This document shows positions 1 to 5,360 of a stretch of DNA of 5,360 nt, in pieces. The position numbers were made by a program, and so were the translations under genes. Source of the DNA: CAZTXD01 sp964617995 (GTDB lineage Bacteria; Actinomycetota; Acidimicrobiia; Spongiisociales; ZC4RG35); the NCBI GenBank assembly GCA_964617995.1, contig CAZTXD010000194.1, positions 1 to 5,360 of the forward strand. Reading direction: 5' to 3'. The notes under the pieces are model-generated. The model saw only the letters and a list, made by a program, of their open reading frames with translations. It was not told the origin of the DNA and made no database searches. Within the stretch, counting starts at the first letter, position 1, and every line of letters begins with the position of its first letter.

Positions 1-162
1 GAGAGGTGGAGTCTCAGGGCCTCATCGATTTCGGCCACATGATTCTGCAATCCGGTGGGCACGCATCCTGTTGGGAACTAGGTGCGATCGCAGGATGGCG
101 GTGCGGGTCCGAAAGTCGCCGGGGTCGGCGAAGGATGACGGCGTGTCAAACGAGCGGTCTGA

Positions 163-309
163 TCAGGACTTCCGTGACCCAGCCCGAGGCTCTTCGAGCT
201 CTTTCCCGTCGTCCTGTCCCCGTTCGAGATAGGTGATCAGCTTCGGATCTGGCTGTCGAGGTGGCCTTGGAGGTGGTTCCTTCTTCTGCGTTTGTGGGAT
301 TTCGGCCAT
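163..309 (-). CDS. 48-aa proline-rich, charged small protein
   Basis: A minus-strand ATG at 309 opens a 48-codon frame ending in TGA at 163-165. The protein begins MAEIPQTQKKEPPPRPPRQ and continues with PDPKLITYLERGQ and a charged tail ending SRKS. It has no membrane segment or cysteine, and the Pro/Lys/Arg-rich first third is probably disordered. Only 5 bases separate its start from the stop of the upstream membrane-protein gene (TAG, 315-317). There is no clear Shine-Dalgarno sequence, so translation is probably coupled to that gene. Third codon positions are mostly G or C, which supports real coding. I do not recognise a characterised family. From memory, small Pro-rich proteins with a 'PDP.L...ergq'-like centre follow similar membrane genes in actinobacteria, so it may be a fixed partner of that protein. 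That link is an inference. Confidence 0.5.
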   Translation of the reverse strand: MAEIPQTQKKEPPPRPPRQPDPKLITYLERGQDDGKELEEPRAGSRKS

Positions 310-314
310 TTGGA

Positions 315-796
315 CTATCCAATCAATAAGTCGAGTGAAGCCAGAAGCGCCCCTGCGGTCAGGGCTACCAAAGCCAGTTTCAGTCTACGCGACTTCAGCT
401 CCAGCATCTCGGTCGTCTCGACGAGCATGACTTCGAGCGTGTCTAGGACGGTGAGATGCGTGAACTCGAGCTCGGCACCTGCATAGTCACCGAGGCGAAC
501 CGGATCGATGGATGCGAACTTCCGCGGCCAAAACGACGCTACCGATGCGACAGCCGCCAATGCAGCGAGAATCGTTGAAGCGGTCCCGGCGAGAGTTCCC
601 GGACCGTTTCCCAGCGCAATGAGGACTCCGGCGAAACCGAGAACGAGTCCAGCCTTGGTGTCGGGGCTCAGGCATTACGGAAAACTGCGGATCCGATGTC
701 GTATGCTTGGGCCCTGGCCAATTTCGGCAGCCTGCAGTTGCCAAAGTGACTATCGAGAGTCTTTATGCGGTCGGAACCCGTAACCCTCGGAGCCAT
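315..796 (-). pseudogene. Three-helix membrane protein gene with an apparent frameshift
   Basis: The C-terminal 118 codons (671 down to 318, stop TAG 315-317) are open and read as a membrane protein. They start LSPDTKAGLVLGFAGVLIAL (helix 1), then a second helix around LAALAAVASVASFW, then a soluble stretch with WPRKFASIDP and an amphipathic region, then a C-terminal helix (LALVALTAGALLASLDLLIG). That frame has no ATG/GTG/TTG start before helix 1 and hits TAA at 675-677. The -1 neighbouring frame supplies a fitting N-terminus from ATG 796 (42 codons, ending AQAYDIGSAVFRNA) and stops at TGA 668-670. Adding one base at about 668-673 joins them into 160 aa. TTG at 719-721 is a shorter alternative start, with CAGG 9 bases before it. 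The DTKAG/two-helix layout resembles membrane-effector-like families (Pycsar TM type or relatives), but this is recalled resemblance only. It could be a true pseudogene, a sequencing error or a frameshifted product. Confidence 0.5.
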
Positions 797-809
797 CGGA
801 ATCGCACTC

Positions 810-1043
810 TTAGCTGGTTGGCTTGCCTTCCTTCTCCTCGCCAACTCTGAGTCGACTGAATGCTTCTATGAGAGCGTTGAGATCGACATCGCTGGCGGCG
901 ACGATCTGGTTGAGGGGTGTCAGGAACTCGAGACTTTCACGTCGGTCAACCACTTCCTTATGAACGAGCGGAGCCTCGCAGCTGACGAGGACGGTGGCGT
1001 ACTTCGCGAACCGCGACGAGACCGAGATTTCCTCTGATCTCAC
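810..1043 (-). CDS. 77-aa hypothetical protein
   Basis: The frame runs from GTG 1041-1043 to TAA 810-812. The protein is soluble. It has a central part (VVDRRESLEFLTPLNQIVAA) and a helical segment (DVDLNALIEAFSRLR), then a charged end (EEKEGKPTS). I do not recognise the family. Support comes from about two thirds G/C at third positions and from its position: its stop lies 13 bases before the ATG of the next minus-strand gene (796), as in an operon. Weak points are the lack of a visible Shine-Dalgarno site, an in-frame TGA directly before the GTG, and a competing plus-strand frame (765-1037) with similar codon statistics. It could also be the 3' remnant of a longer gene. Confidence 0.42.
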   Translation of the reverse strand: MRSEEISVSSRFAKYATVLVSCEAPLVHKEVVDRRESLEFLTPLNQIVAASDVDLNALIEAFSRLRVGEEKEGKPTS

Positions 1044-1070
1044 TCAAGATGGCGGGTAGCCTCAACTGGA

Positions 1071-1080
1071 CCGCATGCGG
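1071..1080. repeat. 10-bp perfect palindrome CCGCATGCGG
   Basis: The sequence CCGCATGCGG equals its own reverse complement. It sits in the gap between the minus-strand 77-aa gene (start 1043) and the plus-strand operon (chosen start 1153), where an operator for divergent genes could lie. A palindrome of this length can occur by chance in GC-rich DNA. No second copy was seen in the gap. Confidence 0.25.
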
Positions 1081-1137
1081 GGCGACAACACCTCCGACCA
1101 CAGGGCCGCCTGTAATCCGTGCGTGCGCCAAAGCGCC

Positions 1138-1147
1138 AAAGAAAGGG
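1138..1147 (+). promoter_or_regulatory. Purine-rich ribosome binding site that decides the GTG start at 1153
   Basis: AAAGAAAGGG ends 5 bases before the GTG at 1153, a normal Shine-Dalgarno distance. The upstream in-frame ATG at 1075 has no comparable site, and the 26 residues it would add look unlike the start of a glycosyltransferase. Just ahead is an 8-bp tandem duplication, GCGCCAAA twice (1125-1140). Confidence 0.5.
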
Positions 1148-1152
1148 CTGAC

Positions 1153-2352
1153 GTGGCCGAATCCTTACAGGTGGCTCTCCTCGGGACGTTCCCCCCTCGC
1201 CGCTGCGGCCTTGCCGAGTACGCCTCCAACCTCTTGCGCGGGGAACACGGCGTTGATCGGATGGCGCGCAGTTGGGTCGTGGCGGTGGACAAAGATCCGG
1301 ACAGATACTCCGGTTGCCCCATGGTTCGATTCGTTATTCGGCGTGACGTGCCAGCCGACTATGTGGAGGCTTCCGAACTCATAAACGCCAGTGAACCAGA
1401 CATTCTTCTCGTTCAGCATGAATACGGAATCTATGGAGGCGATCATGGCCACTCTGTCTTAGAGACTTTGCGGCGAGTCGAAGTCCCCGTCATCACGACG
1501 CTGCACACTGTTCTCAAACGTCCTAATCCACGACAACGCAGCGTCCTCACACAGATCTCGGACCTCTCTGATGCACTGATTGTTCTCTCTCACAACTCAC
1601 TCAAACTCCTGGGGAAGGAGCGGTTGGTCGATCGACAGGTCAGGCTCATACCCCACGGTGTACCGGACGTACCCCTGGCTGATGTTGCCCCTTTTAAGGA
1701 AGCACTCGGACTCAGTGACCGTCAGGTATTGCTCACAACCGGTCTACTTGGTCCGGGCAAAGGGATCGAGACCATGATCGATGCACTGCCGACTGTTCAG
1801 CGGCACCATCCGGATGTCACCTACCTCATTGTCGGTATGACACATCCGGAGATTGTCCGAGTGGAAGGCGAGGAGTATCGCTACAGCCTCGAGCGAAGAA
1901 TCCAACATGCGAATCTAGGCGATTGCGTTGTCTTCCTTAACGAATTCGTTTCCGCGCCACGATTTCTCGACTACCTGAGAGCAGCAGACCTATATATAGC
2001 TCCGTACACCTCCCGAGACCAGGCTGTTTCAGGGACCCTCAGTTACGCACTCAGCGTCGGCGCAGCTGTGGTTTCAACGCCTTTCGGGCACGCGACCGAG
2101 CTCCTTGCCGATGAACGCGGGGTCATCGTTCCGTTCAATGACTCGGAGGCGCTAGCGGAGGCCATAACAGTGCTCCTCGATGACAACAGGAGACGTGAGC
2201 GTATGCGCAGGCGCGCATACGCTCACGCCCGCCAGACGCTTTGGAAGATGGCTGTCGAGCAGCACTTTGAGCTCTTTCATGGCCTCGTAAGCTCCCGAGT
2301 GTCGACTCCTCCTGTCACGCCGACGACCTATGCAGCTGTTTCCGGGCCTTGA
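1153..2352 (+). CDS. GT4-type glycosyltransferase (GT-B fold)
   Basis: A 399-aa cytoplasmic glycosyltransferase, predicted to move a sugar from a nucleotide-sugar donor to a glycan or lipid acceptor. Numbered from GTG 1153, the Rossmann start is LQVALLGTFPPRRCGLAEY (5-23), with the 'PPRRCG' signature of a GT4 subgroup. QHEYGIYGGDHG follows at 89-100, HTV at 118-120, IPHGV at 166-170, and the donor-domain segment LLGPGKGIE at 198-206. YTSRDQAVSGTLSYALSVG..VVSTPFGHATELL spans about 285-318 and takes the place of the usual E-x7-E region, with Gln289 and no first Glu. A helical Arg-rich end follows. No signal peptide or membrane helix is seen. The longer start at ATG 1075 (425 aa) is less likely because it lacks a ribosome binding site. 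The gene overlaps the next by 23 bases. The donor sugar cannot be read from the sequence; mannose is suggested only by the GH130 gene downstream. The GT call is firm, the substrate is not. Confidence 0.9.
   Translation: MAESLQVALLGTFPPRRCGLAEYASNLLRGEHGVDRMARSWVVAVDKDPDRYSGCPMVRFVIRRDVPADYVEASELINASEPDILLVQHEYGIYGGDHGHSVLETLRRVEVPVITTLHTVLKRPNPRQRSVLTQISDLSDALIVLSHNSLKLLGKERLVDRQVRLIPHGVPDVPLADVAPFKEALGLSDRQVLLTTGLLGPGKGIETMIDALPTVQRHHPDVTYLIVGMTHPEIVRVEGEEYRYSLERRIQHANLGDCVVFLNEFVSAPRFLDYLRAADLYIAPYTSRDQAVSGTLSYALSVGAAVVSTPFGHATELLADERGVIVPFNDSEALAEAITVLLDDNRRRERMRRRAYAHARQTLWKMAVEQHFELFHGLVSSRVSTPPVTPTTYAAVSGP
2194..2227. repeat. Perfect 15-bp inverted repeat with 4-nt loop inside the glycosyltransferase gene
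   Basis: The left arm CGTGAGCGTATGCGC (2194-2208) and right arm GCGCATACGCTCACG (2213-2227) are exact reverse complements around the loop AGGC (2209-2212). The codons encode part of the Arg-rich C-terminal helix (about residues 348-358, RERMRRRAYAH), which fits the normal end of this protein family. No T tract follows, so it is not an intrinsic terminator. In the mRNA it would form a very stable hairpin about 100 bases before the start of the next gene. It could be an RNA processing or stability element, a protein-binding palindrome, or the scar of a templated mutation. Confidence 0.85.
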
Positions 2353-3448
2353 GGTCGGCCTCGACCACGTCTGGAGGCTCAGCGATGGAGTGGGAGTCCT
2401 GCAGCACGCCCGCCGGAGCACACCTGATCCAGCCCACGGCTACTGCACCGACGACAACGCTCGGGCTCTGGTCGCCGTCCTCAGGGCTTGCGACCTCTTG
2501 ATCGATCAGAGCGAAGAGTGCGAGGCAGCGGGCCAACGCTATCTGAGGTTCCTCGGACACGCTTTCAACCCCCAAGTAGGACGTTTTCGGAATTTCATGA
2601 GCTATGAGCTTCGATGGCTCGAACGCGTGGGCTCCGAGGACTCCCATGGACGAGCGATCTGGGCGCTAGGAGAGGCGGCGAGTCGCGATGGTCATTGGAG
2701 ATCAGCCGGGGATCTTCTGCGTCGGGCGCTCCCGGCTCTCGAGCGAATCGACCACCCTCGGAGCCTGGCGTACGCACTGCTAGGCCTGCACGCCTACAGC
2801 TCGCGACACGCGAGCGATGCAACCGTCCGTACTGCTTACCGAGACGCGGCAGGCCGCCTCACCGATATGTTCCGCGGCGCCTCCAGAGCATGGCCGTGGT
2901 TGGAACATAAGGTCACCTATGCCAATGCCCGTATCGCCCAGGCAATAGTGCAGGCGGGTTCAGATTTTGAAGACCCTGCGATGGTAAGAACCGCGCTCCG
3001 AGCTCTCGACTGGCTGCTCGAGATACAGATGAGCCAAAGCGGGCACTTCTCTCCAATAGGTAGCGATGGTTGGTACACCCATCACGGGCCCCGAGCTCGG
3101 TTCTCGCAGCAACCAATCGAATCAGCTTCAACCGCAGACGCATGCATCGCAGCCATGGAGACGACACATGACGTAGGCTGGCTCGAGCGAGCAGAGACCT
3201 GCCTTAGATGGTTTGCTGGGGACAACGACGTTGGGATCCCGATGATCGATCAGGAGACAATGGGCTGCTACGACGGTCTTTGCGACACTGGTGCAAACAC
3301 GAATCAAGGAGCCGAGTCAACTCTGGTCTGGGTCATCGCGGCGACCAACCTCGTTGACGCGCGCAAGAACGTCTGGACATCGACCACTAGATACGCCGGG
3401 GGAGACAATCCTACGGAGCTCGGCTCCAGCAAGGCTCGGAAACGATGA
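2330..3448 (+). CDS. Alpha-helical toroid-like protein, glycosyltransferase-associated
   Basis: A 372-aa soluble protein made of repeated helix pairs, as in (alpha/alpha)6 sugar-acting enzymes (hydrolases, epimerases). Visible signatures, in order: GLDHVWRLSDGVGVLQHA (10-27), HGYCTDDNARAL (36-47, with adjacent acidic Asp41-Asp42), ERVGSEDSHGRAIWALG (98-114), WPWLEHKVTYANARIAQA (188-205), DGWY (246-249), QQPIESASTADACIAA (260-275) and NTNQGAESTLVWVIA (323-337). I recall this motif set as a C-terminal region of some large bacterial GT4 proteins. Here it is a separate gene overlapping the glycosyltransferase by 23 bases, so the two products probably work together. There is no signal peptide, so it is cytoplasmic. 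The ATG at 2330 has no good Shine-Dalgarno, which fits translational coupling. The activity is unknown; the conserved acidic and aromatic residues suggest a sugar-binding or catalytic cleft. Confidence 0.8.
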   Translation: MQLFPGLEVGLDHVWRLSDGVGVLQHARRSTPDPAHGYCTDDNARALVAVLRACDLLIDQSEECEAAGQRYLRFLGHAFNPQVGRFRNFMSYELRWLERVGSEDSHGRAIWALGEAASRDGHWRSAGDLLRRALPALERIDHPRSLAYALLGLHAYSSRHASDATVRTAYRDAAGRLTDMFRGASRAWPWLEHKVTYANARIAQAIVQAGSDFEDPAMVRTALRALDWLLEIQMSQSGHFSPIGSDGWYTHHGPRARFSQQPIESASTADACIAAMETTHDVGWLERAETCLRWFAGDNDVGIPMIDQETMGCYDGLCDTGANTNQGAESTLVWVIAATNLVDARKNVWTSTTRYAGGDNPTELGSSKARKR

Positions 3449-4200
3449 GTGACCCACGCGACCTGACCAGGTATTTCGCCCACGTACCGTACGTTGTGGC
3501 GCAGGTCTATCTCGGGGTCTACATCGTTCTTCTGGGATTGCCCGCCGTTGTCTTCGCTTTTGATTCCAACTCATGGCTGGCGGCCGGTCCCGGGTTTTAT
3601 CAGGAATTGTTCAATACATACCTGGACATCTGGAACTCTTTCTTCGGGGATGCTTCGGCAGCGCAGCTTCTTCTCTTCCTCTTCCTTCTGTGGCCCTTGG
3701 GCGCTTTGGTCTCTGAAGCCGGATTCCGCGTCGGCAAGCTCACCCGATACCACGATGACTTCAATTTGGACGTAGGCGCTCCGCCGCACTCGATGGAGCA
3801 CTTCAGGTTCCGTTCTCAACTGTTGGCGGGCGGGGCCGAGCTACGCCTCTGGGACTGGCAGAACTTCCAATTCAACTTCTTCTACTACATGGAAATCGTC
3901 ATGGGCCTCCTATTCCTGGCTCTTTCAATCGCGATTATCCGACCACTCTTTGTCACAGCGACCCCCTCAGACCTTGTTGGGGAGTGGCTGTATCTCGCTG
4001 TCAGCACTGACGTAGCCATATTCATTCTCTTCTGGTTGATGCGTGGTGCGCGCATACAGAAGCTTGAAGACTTCCGACGCACTCATCAGAGCGTGAAAGC
4101 GATCCTCGCGGAAAGAACTAAGTCGGACCCGGCCACACAGGGGCCAGCATCGACCGATCCCACAACACCAGTGTCTGAGTCTTCGAGGTCTAGTGAGTGA
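3445..4200 (+). CDS. Four-helix membrane protein of unknown family
   Basis: A 251-aa integral membrane protein. Hydrophobic segments lie at about 17-38, 73-93, 146-168 and 180-199. Between helices 2 and 3 is a roughly 50-residue loop rich in aromatic and charged residues (RYHDDFNLDVGAPPHSMEHF, then RFRSQ and LWDWQNFQFNFFYYME). After helix 4 comes a basic stretch (RGARIQKLEDFRRTHQ) and a Ser/Thr/Pro-rich, probably disordered tail ending SESSRSSE. The positive charges after helix 4 suggest that the tail is cytoplasmic. I recognise no family. The start overlaps the previous stop as ATGA, with AAGG 10 bases upstream, and the end overlaps the next gene as GTGA. This places it firmly inside a glycan operon. 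It could anchor the soluble enzymes at the membrane, or help move or sense the glycan. Those roles are guesses from context. Confidence 0.8.
   Translation: MSDPRDLTRYFAHVPYVVAQVYLGVYIVLLGLPAVVFAFDSNSWLAAGPGFYQELFNTYLDIWNSFFGDASAAQLLLFLFLLWPLGALVSEAGFRVGKLTRYHDDFNLDVGAPPHSMEHFRFRSQLLAGGAELRLWDWQNFQFNFFYYMEIVMGLLFLALSIAIIRPLFVTATPSDLVGEWLYLAVSTDVAIFILFWLMRGARIQKLEDFRRTHQSVKAILAERTKSDPATQGPASTDPTTPVSESSRSSE
4185..4188 (+). promoter_or_regulatory. Shine-Dalgarno GAGG for the GTG start at 4197
   Basis: GAGG lies 8 bases before GTG 4197, inside the last codons of the membrane-protein gene. It supports 4197, with its GTGA stop/start overlap, rather than the out-of-frame GTG at 4193. Confidence 0.5.
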
Positions 4201-5255
4201 CTGGAGACGTGGAAAGGCTCCCTCAGAACCCGCTCATCTCGCCACAAGACATCGCGCCGACTCACCCCGACTTTCGTGTTGTAGGAGTGTTCAACCCAGC
4301 CGTGACCCGAAAGACAGACGAGGTTCTACTTCTGCTCCGGGTGGCCGAGCAACCGAACCACCAGGACGACCGTTGGGTCCTCTCACCATTCTGGAACCAC
4401 CGCGCCGGCGAATTCGACACCCTCCGACTGCGTCGCAACGAGGTGGACATGCGGCCCGCCGACAAGAGGCTCTTCACATATGGCGGCCGGACCTACTTGA
4501 CAACCATCTCACATCTCCGGCTGGCGCGTTCGTTTGATGGTGTTCACTTCCATGTCGATCCACGGCCGACGATCACGCCGGCGCATCCAACTGAGACATT
4601 TGGCATAGAAGATCCACGAATCACGCGAATCGGATCCACCTATTGGATCACCTACAAGGCGGTTAGCTCACACGGGCAAGCGACCGCTCTCGCGCGGACC
4701 GACGACTTCGAGAGCTTTGAGCGCCTCGGGGTCATCTTGCCTCCGGGAACAACAAATACCGTGCTGTTTCCCAAGACTGGGGACGAGGACTACGTTGCAT
4801 GGGTCCGACCTACGGCTTCCCCTTTCGGCAGGCCTTCGATATGGGCGTCCAGGAGCCGAGACCTACAGCACTGGGGCGGACTCGTGACTGTCCTAACGCC
4901 ACGGCCTGAGATGTGGGACAGTGCTCGAGTAGGTCCGGCCGGTGTACCGATCCAAACGCCAGCTGGATGGCTGGCTCTATACCACGCGAGTGACCGAACT
5001 GATCGCTACAGCCTTGGCGTTGCCCTTCTCGACAACCATGATCCCGCTCGGGTGCTAGGGCGCTCGAGTAGACCGGTTCTTTGTCCGAAAGAGCCCTACG
5101 AGGTCAATGGCTTTCATCCAAATGTCGTGTTCTCTTGCGGTGCCGACATTGATCCCAACGGGACTCTGACTGTCTACTACGGGGCGGCAGATGAATCGAC
5201 CTGTGCGATTTCGGCAACCGTGGACGGTCTCCTCGGCTATGCCACTTCGGATTAG
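4197..5255 (+). CDS. GH130-family beta-mannoside phosphorylase/hydrolase-like enzyme
   Basis: A 352-aa five-bladed beta-propeller glycosidase of family GH130, whose known members cleave beta-mannosides by phosphorolysis or hydrolysis. Family signatures: RLPQNPLISPQDI (7-19), VVGVFNPA (28-35), LLLLRVAEQP (44-53), LTTISHLRLARSFDG (101-115), FGIEDPRITRIG (135-146; Asp139 is the expected general acid), FESFERLGVILPP (171-183), VLFPK (189-193), WDSARVG (240-246), YHASDRTDRYSLG (262-274), GFHPNVVF (305-312) and YYGAAD (327-332). Length is normal for the family. There is no signal peptide, so it is cytoplasmic. Where many relatives read NKDxxLFP, this protein reads TNTVLFP, without the lysine, and no arginine follows SHG at 158-160 (it reads SHGQATALA). 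Both changes could bear on phosphate use, so hydrolase versus phosphorylase is open. As the last gene of the operon it may trim or recycle the glycan made by the upstream glycosyltransferase. Family call firm, linkage unknown. Confidence 0.88.
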   Translation: MTGDVERLPQNPLISPQDIAPTHPDFRVVGVFNPAVTRKTDEVLLLLRVAEQPNHQDDRWVLSPFWNHRAGEFDTLRLRRNEVDMRPADKRLFTYGGRTYLTTISHLRLARSFDGVHFHVDPRPTITPAHPTETFGIEDPRITRIGSTYWITYKAVSSHGQATALARTDDFESFERLGVILPPGTTNTVLFPKTGDEDYVAWVRPTASPFGRPSIWASRSRDLQHWGGLVTVLTPRPEMWDSARVGPAGVPIQTPAGWLALYHASDRTDRYSLGVALLDNHDPARVLGRSSRPVLCPKEPYEVNGFHPNVVFSCGADIDPNGTLTVYYGAADESTCAISATVDGLLGYATSD

Positions 5256-5306
5256 GTGCGGCAACCGCGATGAGTTGAATCGCCAAGCCCGGAACCAGGT
5301 GCGGTT
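5256..5306. other. Short gap between convergent genes with a weak inverted repeat
   Basis: These 51 bases separate the GH130 stop from the stop of the minus-strand gene at the edge. AACCGC (5263-5268) can pair with GCGGTT (5301-5306), which is followed by two more Ts, but the loop is 32 bases. AGGTGCGG occurs twice (5254-5261 and 5297-5304). A bidirectional terminator would be expected here, yet no strong hairpin is visible. Confidence 0.25.
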
Positions 5307-5360
5307 TTAGCTCGACGCCTCGATCAGGGCGACGAACTGGGCAGGGGAGTACACAGGAAT
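5307..5360 (-). CDS. C-terminal end of a convergent gene, cut by the window edge
   Basis: On the minus strand the frame entering at 5360 reads IPVYSPAQFVALIEASS and ends in TAA (5307-5309). Most of its codons end in G or C (TTC GTC GCC CTG ATC GAG GCG TCG AGC), as in real genes here, and it stops just before the intergenic gap. Only 17 residues are visible, so no family can be named. The true gene extends beyond the right edge. Confidence 0.45.
   Translation of the reverse strand: MPVYSPAQFVALIEASS

Noticed and set aside
1..162. Possible minus-strand gene starting at GTG 36-38 (VAEIDEALRLHL) and leaving the window
   Set aside because: Only 12 codons are visible, there is no ribosome binding site, and an upstream in-frame stop lies at 78-80. 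This is not enough to call a gene. Nothing else was seen here except one GCGATCGC octamer (85-92).
27..308. 11-base repeat GATTTCGGCCA at 27-37 and 298-308
   Set aside because: A short match with no clear structure or further copies; probably chance.
487..744. Minus-strand 85-aa frame starting MATAGCRNWPGPKHTTSD
   Set aside because: Its composition (many Arg, Ser, Cys, His) is typical of a shadow frame, and it runs across the real membrane-protein frame. Its internal ATG at 675 could join the membrane frame only by deleting a C, a less good join than the AYDIGSAVFRNA frame.
765..1037. Plus-strand frame of 90 aa with an N-terminal hydrophobic stretch
   Set aside because: It lies antisense to the 810-1043 gene, which fits the spacing of the minus-strand cluster better. 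I kept it only as an ambiguity finding.
1082..1117. GACAAC and TGTAAT as a -35/-10 promoter pair
   Set aside because: The spacing is about 21 bases and both boxes match poorly.
1075..1152. Upstream ATG extension of the glycosyltransferase (26 residues)
   Set aside because: There is no ribosome binding site, and the added residues are not typical of the family. GTG 1153 has a good site, though the longer form is not excluded.

Overview
The window looks like chromosomal DNA of a high-GC bacterium, most likely an actinobacterial-type lineage. Coding frames favour G or C at third positions, GTG starts occur, and genes are packed head to tail. No rRNA, tRNA, transposase, CRISPR array or phage gene was seen, and the exact lineage cannot be read from the sequence.

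Left part (about 1-1043): a small minus-strand cluster. Reading leftwards it holds a 77-codon gene of unknown function (810-1043), a three-helix membrane protein gene that carries an apparent single-base frameshift near 668-673 (315-796), and a 48-codon proline-rich small gene (163-309) five bases behind it. The frameshifted protein has a 'DTKAGLVLGFAG' first helix reminiscent of membrane-effector-like families such as the Pycsar TM effector, but no nucleotide cyclase is visible. Bases 1-162 hold nothing firm.

Middle and right (1153-5255): a plus-strand operon of four genes in which every junction overlaps (23, 4 and 4 bases). In order these are a GT4-type glycosyltransferase, an alpha-helical toroid-like protein with a GYCTDDNARAL motif, a four-helix membrane protein of no recognised family with a Ser/Thr/Pro-rich tail, and a GH130-family mannoside phosphorylase/hydrolase-like enzyme. 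None of the three enzyme-like proteins has a signal peptide, so they should act in the cytoplasm, with the membrane protein as the likely anchor or transport element. The set suggests a compact system that builds and trims or recycles a glycan, possibly mannose-containing. The sugar is inferred only from the GH130 family.

Within the glycosyltransferase gene lies a perfect 15-bp inverted repeat with a 4-nt loop (2194-2227). It is far too long to be chance and is not followed by a T tract. At the right edge the last codons of a convergent minus-strand gene are visible (from 5307).
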